Assembly (NCBI GenBank): GCA_016463375.1
Contig: JAEMRK010000001.1
Location: forward strand, 100,229-137,819
DNA from: Parachlamydiales bacterium
GTDB lineage: Bacteria > Chlamydiota > Chlamydiia > Chlamydiales > JAEMRK01
Direction of reading: 5' to 3'
DNA length: 37,591 bases
Shown here: in pieces, positions 32,841-37,591 of the stretch
Position numbering within the stretch: position 1 is the stretch's first letter
Layout: each line of letters begins with the position of its first letter
Translations under genes and position numbers: made by a program
The notes under the pieces: model-generated
What the model saw: the letters and a program-made list of their open reading frames with translations, nothing else
Database searches by the model: none
Told to the model about the DNA's origin: nothing

Positions 32841-34956
32841 TCTTAGTCTCAAATTGGGCTTGGACAGTCATTTCGTGTAAATTGTCCATTAGTATTTTTT
32901 CAGTCAGCATTTGTGGAAGTATGACAGGTTCATGTTTTGGATCGTTATCGTACAACACATAAACAGGAACCGCATTGCGGCCATATTTCTTTAATGCTTT
33001 AGTAATCATTTCATCTTGTCTTGTCCAATCAGCTTGCATTAACACAACGTTGCGTTTTTTTAATGCATCCAAAACATCTGGACGATTGAGTACAAAATGA
33101 TTGGCCTGACAAATTAAACACCATTTAGCAGTAAAGTCAATCAATACTGGCGTACCTTCACGATGAAGTTTTTCAACTTTATCAGCATTGTAGGGCTCCC
33201 AGAGTTCTTCGTTGCTGACAATTTCAGTATTGCTAGGACTGTATGGTGATTTTGAAGCATCAACTGTTAAATACAATGAGCCAATTGCTATCAATGCAGC
33301 AATTGCCTTTGCGGTGTATCTAACCGGTCTTGTACGCATTAAGTTACCAAAATGACCAAACACCCAACTAGCTATTGCCATGACAAGCAATGCAAAGAGC
33401 ACTTGATAAAGTGATATAATACTTTGTTGTGCACCAAAAACCCATAGTAACCAAAGTACAGCACCCATTAACAAAAAGCCCATGAGCTGTTTGAATGTTT
33501 CCATCCAAGCGCCAGGTTTTGGTAAAAATTTAGCCATAAATGGAAAGAATGTGACTAATACAAACGGCAGTGCCATACCACACGCCATCGATGTAAATAT
33601 CGCAAGGCATCCAATTGGTGATAATGTCGCAGCAACACCAAGCGCTGTCCCTAAAAATGGACCTGTACATGGTGTTGCAACAACAGTTGCTAAAACACCA
33701 TTTAAAAAGGAAGAAACAAGAGCGCCTTTATTATTAGCTTTTTGGCCAACACTTGAAAATGATGTGCCCATCTCAAATAAGCCGTAAAGGTTTAAAGCCA
33801 TGACAAAAAATAGTGTCGTTAGCATACCAACGAATAATGGATCTTGAAGTTGGAAACCCCAACCAAGTTCTGTACCGGCACTTTTTAATCCAAGGATAAT
33901 GCCAGCAAGTCCCCAAAATGAAACAACAACACCTGTAAGATAAGCCCACCCACTCAAACGTTTTTCTCTTTGGGTTTTATTCGTTGAATTAACAACACCT
34001 AATACTTTTAAAGACAATACTGGCAGTACACACGGCATTAAATTGAGGATTAAACCCCCTAAAAACGCGCCTCCAATGATTAACCATAATGATGTCGGTG
34101 GTTCATTCGATATGGGTGTATTATTTTCAATAGTGGGACTTAAGTGAATTTCAGATGAGTACAAAAGCTTTTTGTTTTCACCTTTGACTACAATTAATCC
34201 ATTCACATCATGAGGATGTTCTAAAAGATCGGATGTTACTGGTAGATGTAATGACCAACCCTCATCTGTTTTATCAACTGTAGCAATAGAGTCTTGATCA
34301 ACAACACCCTCTTCTTCTGGATAGAAGAGAACTTCGTTAAAAAGGCCATCATATGTAAACGGCAACACCAACGAGTGTTCTTTATTATCGATAAAGGCAG
34401 GTGTTTCAATATTTTGATGAGGTAACTGATTTTTCCACTGATTAAAAAGTATGGTTTTTTGTGTGTTTTCAGGAAGTGTTACATTGGCTGGTAAACTTAA
34501 TGATATTTTAGCATCACCTGGCTTACAGCTTGTTCCACAGGCAACATACTTAACAGTCGCATTCAAAGTCGTGTCATTTAATTGTGTGTGAGGTGGTGGT
34601 GTGATGCGTGTTAAGAAAACAACAGATCCTTCGTAGCCATAAGCTGTCATACCCATTTCAGAAAAGCGTTCTGGAGTTGGAAATCTAGTCTCTTCTGCTG
34701 TATAACCTTCTGGCAGATCCCACTGTATAGATGTTGGTAATCCCGCCTCTCCTGCATTTTTCCAACCAATATGCCATCCTTTTTCCAAATTAAGGAGGAT
34801 TGCTACCCAAAAAGGCTCGCCAGGATTTATGCTCTCATTTTCACTGATAAGCTCAGCTTGTAATACAGGTGGTTTGCTTTCATTAGCAATCAATGGCAAA
34901 CAACCAATCGGTGTCAAGGCTAACAAACATAAGAATAAACGCAGCTTTTTAAACAT
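32827..34956 (-). CDS. dsbD: DsbD/ScsB-type thiol:disulfide interchange protein
   Basis: Carries reducing electrons from cytoplasmic thioredoxin across the inner membrane to periplasmic thiols. The 709-residue protein starts with a signal peptide (LRLFLCLLALTPIGCLPLIA), followed by an N-terminal beta-rich domain with YVACGTSCKPGD (Cys pair, about residues 136-145), then an eight-span membrane domain with LNLMPCVLPVLSLKV and ATPCTGPFLGTALG bearing the two exchange cysteines, and a C-terminal thioredoxin fold with FTAKWCLICQANHF (CxxC near residue 620). The long N-terminal domain with CxxxC is more like ScsB-type proteins than E. coli DsbD. Such electron supply matters for chlamydial cysteine-rich envelope proteins. 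It leads the dsbD-tatD-GT39 minus-strand operon, divergent from tolQ. Confidence 0.94.
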   Translation of the reverse strand: MFKKLRLFLCLLALTPIGCLPLIANESKPPVLQAELISENESINPGEPFWVAILLNLEKGWHIGWKNAGEAGLPTSIQWDLPEGYTAEETRFPTPERFSEMGMTAYGYEGSVVFLTRITPPPHTQLNDTTLNATVKYVACGTSCKPGDAKISLSLPANVTLPENTQKTILFNQWKNQLPHQNIETPAFIDNKEHSLVLPFTYDGLFNEVLFYPEEEGVVDQDSIATVDKTDEGWSLHLPVTSDLLEHPHDVNGLIVVKGENKKLLYSSEIHLSPTIENNTPISNEPPTSLWLIIGGAFLGGLILNLMPCVLPVLSLKVLGVVNSTNKTQREKRLSGWAYLTGVVVSFWGLAGIILGLKSAGTELGWGFQLQDPLFVGMLTTLFFVMALNLYGLFEMGTSFSSVGQKANNKGALVSSFLNGVLATVVATPCTGPFLGTALGVAATLSPIGCLAIFTSMACGMALPFVLVTFFPFMAKFLPKPGAWMETFKQLMGFLLMGAVLWLLWVFGAQQSIISLYQVLFALLVMAIASWVFGHFGNLMRTRPVRYTAKAIAALIAIGSLYLTVDASKSPYSPSNTEIVSNEELWEPYNADKVEKLHREGTPVLIDFTAKWCLICQANHFVLNRPDVLDALKKRNVVLMQADWTRQDEMITKALKKYGRNAVPVYVLYDNDPKHEPVILPQMLTEKILMDNLHEMTVQAQFETKNAVH

Positions 34957-34983
34957 CTAGACCTCTTTATGAATTAGAGTCAC

Positions 34984-35013
34984 TTGACAAATAGCGCATG
35001 TGTTAAGTATGTC
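34984..35013 (+). promoter_or_regulatory. Candidate promoter for tolQ-tolR-tolA
   Basis: A perfect -35 hexamer TTGACA (34984-34989) is followed after 18 bases by TATGTC (35008-35013), a poor -10 box (3 of 6). It is the best pair in the 169-base divergent gap between dsbD and tolQ. The leader would be about 105 bases. Confidence 0.3.
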
Positions 35014-35125
35014 TGTAAACTTAAGGATAACAAGTTAGGTTACCAAAACTAATATTTAACGCTATTCACATAAATAATAATTTAATGTTATTAACTAAAA
35101 CAAACTTCGTTAATTAGGATTAACT

Positions 35126-35851
35126 ATGATATTACCTTCGTTATTAGCAAGCAATACATTTATAGATGCTTATAACCAATCTGACTTCTTTGGTAAATGT
35201 ATTTTTTTAATGCTTTTTGCTCTATCTGTCCTAAGTTGGACAATCCTCACGCAAAAGTTGCTAATAGATCGTAAAATTCGCCGTAATGCTAAATTATTTA
35301 ATGAGGCTTTTCAAAAAAAGAAAACTAACCCATTAAATATCGAATGGAATCAAACAAGTAAGGAAAAAGGTGTAAACCCTTTTTTAGAAATCTATCGCTT
35401 ATTAAAAAATCAAACTGTAGAGCTACTTAATAAAAATAAAACTGAGGCTCAAGGAAATATTTACTTGTCAACAGCCGACATAGAACTCGTCGGTGCTAAC
35501 CTCTCTTCTTGCGTTGCCATTCAAGTAAAAAATTTAGAACGCAACCTATTCATATTATCGACAACATACACATTAGGGCCATTTTTGGGGTTACTAGGCA
35601 CTGTTTGGGGTATCTTAACGACATTTGCTGAACTACAATCAAAAACTAGCGGACAATCAAATGACATGATGCTCGGCGGCCTTGCAATGGCTCTTGGCAC
35701 AACAGTAATTGGTCTACTCGTTGCAATACCAGCGCTTGTGGGTTATAACTATTTAAAGAATACTGTCAGAGAGTTTCAATCTGAGATGGAAGATTTTTCT
35801 ACAGTCATGTTAACAACAGTTGAAGTGCAATACCGAAAAGTTGAACTATGA
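35126..35851 (+). CDS. tolQ: TolQ/ExbB-type proton channel subunit
   Basis: Inner-membrane motor protein that with TolR uses proton flow to energise TolA or TonB. The 241 residues show a first span (CIFLMLFALSVLSWTIL), a cytoplasmic loop, and the family signature TLGPFLGLLGTVWGILTTFA followed by LAMALGTTVIGLLVAIPAL for the second and third spans. AGGA lies 6 bases before ATG 35126. The tolR start overlaps its stop (ATGA), so the motor subunits are coupled. I use Tol naming because the third gene has a long TolA-like linker, but Exb/Ton function cannot be excluded. Confidence 0.93.
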   Translation: MILPSLLASNTFIDAYNQSDFFGKCIFLMLFALSVLSWTILTQKLLIDRKIRRNAKLFNEAFQKKKTNPLNIEWNQTSKEKGVNPFLEIYRLLKNQTVELLNKNKTEAQGNIYLSTADIELVGANLSSCVAIQVKNLERNLFILSTTYTLGPFLGLLGTVWGILTTFAELQSKTSGQSNDMMLGGLAMALGTTVIGLLVAIPALVGYNYLKNTVREFQSEMEDFSTVMLTTVEVQYRKVEL

Positions 35852-36273
35852 GAAGACATATAAGAGCTGCTCACACGTCTTCTCAAGAAGACGTCTCTAT
35901 TAATCTAACACCGCTTATCGACGTTGTGTTTGTGATACTCATTATGTTTATCGTGATTGCACCGATGCTTGAGATGGATTTAGTAGAGCTTGCAACATCT
36001 GGACCCAACGCTAAAGAGATTTCAACCACACTCCAAGATAAGTCCCCTATCTCCATCCATGTTAAAAGCGATAATACAGTTTGGTTTAACAGACAAAAAG
36101 TAACTATTCCAGAACTTGAAAAGCTCCTCTCTAAAGCTCACGAACAATTTCCCAAAGCGACACCTTTACTTTTTCAAGATAAAAAAGCCCGTTTCGGTAC
36201 ATATCAAACTGTAAAAAATTGCGCAGAGAATGCAGGTTTTACAGAATTAGATGTTCTTCTCAGTCCATCTTAG
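35848..36273 (+). CDS. tolR: TolR/ExbD-type proton channel subunit
   Basis: The 141-residue single-span protein partners TolQ. The transmembrane segment NLTPLIDVVFVILIMFIVIA carries the essential Asp of the proton path in PLIDVVF. The periplasmic part holds the typical ISIHVKSDNTVWFN and KAPFGTYQ-like RFGTYQTVKNCAENAGF segments. It overlaps tolQ by 4 bases and ends 11 bases ahead of tolA. Confidence 0.94.
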   Translation: MRRHIRAAHTSSQEDVSINLTPLIDVVFVILIMFIVIAPMLEMDLVELATSGPNAKEISTTLQDKSPISIHVKSDNTVWFNRQKVTIPELEKLLSKAHEQFPKATPLLFQDKKARFGTYQTVKNCAENAGFTELDVLLSPS

Positions 36274-36284
36274 AAGGCAAAACT

Positions 36285-37046
36285 ATGGTACTTTTAAAAC
36301 GCTTACTCTCCCATCGATCATTTGTATTTGCTCTAACTCTCCATTTTGTCTTTTTGATTTTGATCAGCATACACTGGTCGTCACCTAAAAAAGTGATTAA
36401 ACCACGCTCAATGCATGTGCAAACAGTTAAACTTGCACCCAAAACAATACAAACAACAAAATCAACAAGTACCACTACAGCATCCACAACAACATCGACA
36501 CCAAAAAAAGAAGTTAAGAAAGAACCAAAAAAGGAAACCAAAACAGATTCTAAAACGACAACTCCAAAACAAACTCCTACTCAAAAAACGCCTGCTAAAA
36601 AATCAACAGCCTCAAAGCCTGTTCCTGCCAAAACGACAACAACAAAGGCCAATAAGTCATCGGCTTGCGATGACTTATTGGCCTCAATAGAAAAAGATAT
36701 GGCACAGATTGGTAAAAAGACAACACCTGCTGCAACGACTGCCACATCCAAAAGCTCATACACGACTCTTAAATGGGAAACAGATCAGCTCATGAACCCC
36801 AAAGAGATGTCTTACCTAGATGAAGTTGTAGGGGCATTACAACAATCTTTAATACTTCCTGAATATGGCTCTGTAAAAATAGAACTCACAATAAATAAAA
36901 ACGGTTCTGTAGCTAACTTGAAAGTGGTATCAAGCGAAAGCTCTAAAAACAAAAAATACATAGAAGAAAATCTAACGACGTTTTTATTTTCACCCAATAC
37001 CACATCACAATCGACTTTCAGCGTTATTTTATGTAATCAAAACTAA
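36285..37046 (+). CDS. tolA: TolA/TonB-like energy-transducing protein with Thr/Lys-rich linker
   Basis: Links the TolQR motor to the outer membrane. ATG 36285 is preceded by GAAGG at a 7-base spacing; the frame is open further back but that extension lies inside tolR. The 253-residue protein has one span (SFVFALTLHFVFLILISIHW, with the conserved His of the TolA/TonB helix), a low-complexity Thr/Lys/Pro linker (about residues 45-130), and a C-terminal TonB-C-like domain (LILPEYGSVKIELTINKNGS, VANLKVVSSES). A single Cys in the linker (ACDDLL) and another near the end (ILCNQN) are noteworthy. tolB and pal, expected next, are absent; instead an unknown gene faces it with a 4-base overlap. A 17-bp perfect inverted repeat lies in the linker code. 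Confidence 0.82.
   Translation: MVLLKRLLSHRSFVFALTLHFVFLILISIHWSSPKKVIKPRSMHVQTVKLAPKTIQTTKSTSTTTASTTTSTPKKEVKKEPKKETKTDSKTTTPKQTPTQKTPAKKSTASKPVPAKTTTTKANKSSACDDLLASIEKDMAQIGKKTTPAATTATSKSSYTTLKWETDQLMNPKEMSYLDEVVGALQQSLILPEYGSVKIELTINKNGSVANLKVVSSESSKNKKYIEENLTTFLFSPNTTSQSTFSVILCNQN
36646..36684. repeat. 17-bp perfect inverted repeat inside tolA
   Basis: The left arm 36646-36662 (AGGCCAATAAGTCATCG) and right arm 36668-36684 are exact reverse complements around GCTTG. The stem is in the coding sequence of the TolA linker (around the ACDDLLAS residues). There is no T run after it, so it is not a plain terminator; it would form a very stable RNA hairpin in the message. Confidence 0.9.
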
Positions 37047-37585
37047 TTAGCAGCCTTAAGCTTTGTATTTTCATCAATAAAATGATTCAGTAAAGACTCT
37101 TTACTCCATGTTTTATATACATCAGGATTTGAAGGAGGAGATCTTCCAAAAACGGTACGACACTGCACTCTAGAGTATCTATTTAAAATGTTATTAGCGT
37201 ATTGATTTTTCCAAGTGCGGCGAAATGAGTGTTTACTATTAGCTGGAGGTGTACCAAAAGACTCTATCCAATCTCTAAAAACACACATAATTCGAGTAAA
37301 TAGATTCTTAGACAAACGCTCTTTTTCACTGCCAGTGTAGAGTCTATCAATTTGTCGCACAGTCTTTTTGCCGATTTCACGCTGAGTTTCATTGTAATCT
37401 TTATTAATCTCTACAACATGCAAAAAGTATTTTGCTAAATCATCAATTTTAATAGTCCCAGAATACCCATGAGATTTCACAACGCGCGATCCCATAAACG
37501 TTACATCCGAATAACATGTTTTTACAAAGTCATCCAAATCTTGAAACGTCAGAATATATTTTAGTTTATCGTTGATACTAATCAT
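37043..37585 (-). CDS. Unknown protein at right edge
   Basis: A 180-residue frame from ATG 37583-37585 down to TAG at 37043-37045. No stop lies between the ATG and the window edge, so the true start may be further out. The protein is basic and polar, with no membrane span or signal peptide; recognisable only as helical with segments such as YNETQREIGKKTVRQIDRLY, FTRIMCVFRDWIESFG and KNQYANNILNRYSR. I recognise no family. It sits where tolB would be expected after tolA in Chlamydia, on the opposite strand, and shares CTAA (37043-37046) with the tolA stop. It may be a lineage-specific insertion. Confidence 0.65.
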   Translation of the reverse strand: MISINDKLKYILTFQDLDDFVKTCYSDVTFMGSRVVKSHGYSGTIKIDDLAKYFLHVVEINKDYNETQREIGKKTVRQIDRLYTGSEKERLSKNLFTRIMCVFRDWIESFGTPPANSKHSFRRTWKNQYANNILNRYSRVQCRTVFGRSPPSNPDVYKTWSKESLLNHFIDENTKLKAAN

Positions 37586-37591
37586 AAATAC

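Noticed and set aside
36415-36690. Gln/Lys-rich 91-codon frame inside tolA
   Set aside because: Arises from the ACA/AAA-rich linker read out of frame; no ribosome-binding site.

Overview
This window looks like a core stretch of a chlamydial chromosome (phylum Chlamydiota), most likely from the environmental, amoeba-associated lineages rather than Chlamydiaceae. The evidence is an NTT-type nucleotide translocase (energy parasitism), a chlamydia-specific DUF2709 protein, and several gene neighbourhoods that I recall from Chlamydia genomes: sppA/NTT/pgsA/dnaB/mnmG/lplA, dnaQ/tsaE/DUF2709, argS/murA, and tatD/dsbD/tolQ/tolR/tolA. Features unlike Chlamydia trachomatis are proline biosynthesis (proB-proA), an MscS channel, a GH36/raffinose-synthase-like protein, a response regulator with a GGDEF domain, and a MurA that keeps the fosfomycin-target cysteine. 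The DNA is AT-rich. I see no rRNA, insertion sequence, CRISPR array or integrase. No gap between genes reaches 300 bases; the longest is 8962-9246.

Layout. 1-887: partial unknown gene (-). 1086-3929: secreted cyclophilin (+), SppA protease (-), MscS channel (+). 3930-7334: GH36-like protein (-), then DedA and a CDP-alcohol phosphatidyltransferase (+). 7345-15454: a long minus-strand run, DUF2709 > tsaE > engB > dnaQ > proB > proA > pgk > NTT, apparently led by a good sigma-70-like promoter at 15515-15543. 15689-20460: argS and a small coupled unknown gene (+), facing murA and an ATP-grasp protein (-). 20507-21918: ispF and an anchored unknown protein (+). 21963-22049: tRNA-Ser(GCU) on the minus strand beside a bidirectional terminator. 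22215-28354: plus-strand run of dnaB, a PfkB sugar kinase, a 29-residue ribosomal-type protein missed by length cutoffs, mnmG, REC-GGDEF and lplA. 28577-34956: minus-strand dsbD > tatD > GT39 glycosyltransferase, followed by a 627-residue unknown protein with its own consensus promoter. 35126-37046: tolQ-tolR-tolA (+), met tail to tail by an unknown gene (-) that reaches the right edge.

Themes. The genes serve replication (dnaB, dnaQ), translation and tRNA maturation (argS, tsaE, mnmG, tRNA-Ser, mini ribosomal protein, engB), envelope building and maintenance (murA, tolQRA, dsbD, pgsA, GT39, sppA, cyclophilin, mscS, dedA), isoprenoid, lipoate and proline metabolism, and host nucleotide uptake (NTT). 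The least explained items are the REC-GGDEF regulator inserted beside lplA, the 627-residue and two edge proteins (possible lineage-specific or effector proteins), the GH36-like enzyme whose nucleophile motif is altered, the ATP-grasp protein, and a 17-bp perfect inverted repeat inside tolA. Four of the five tail-to-tail gene pairs lie within 10 bp of each other or overlap, leaving no room for conventional terminators.
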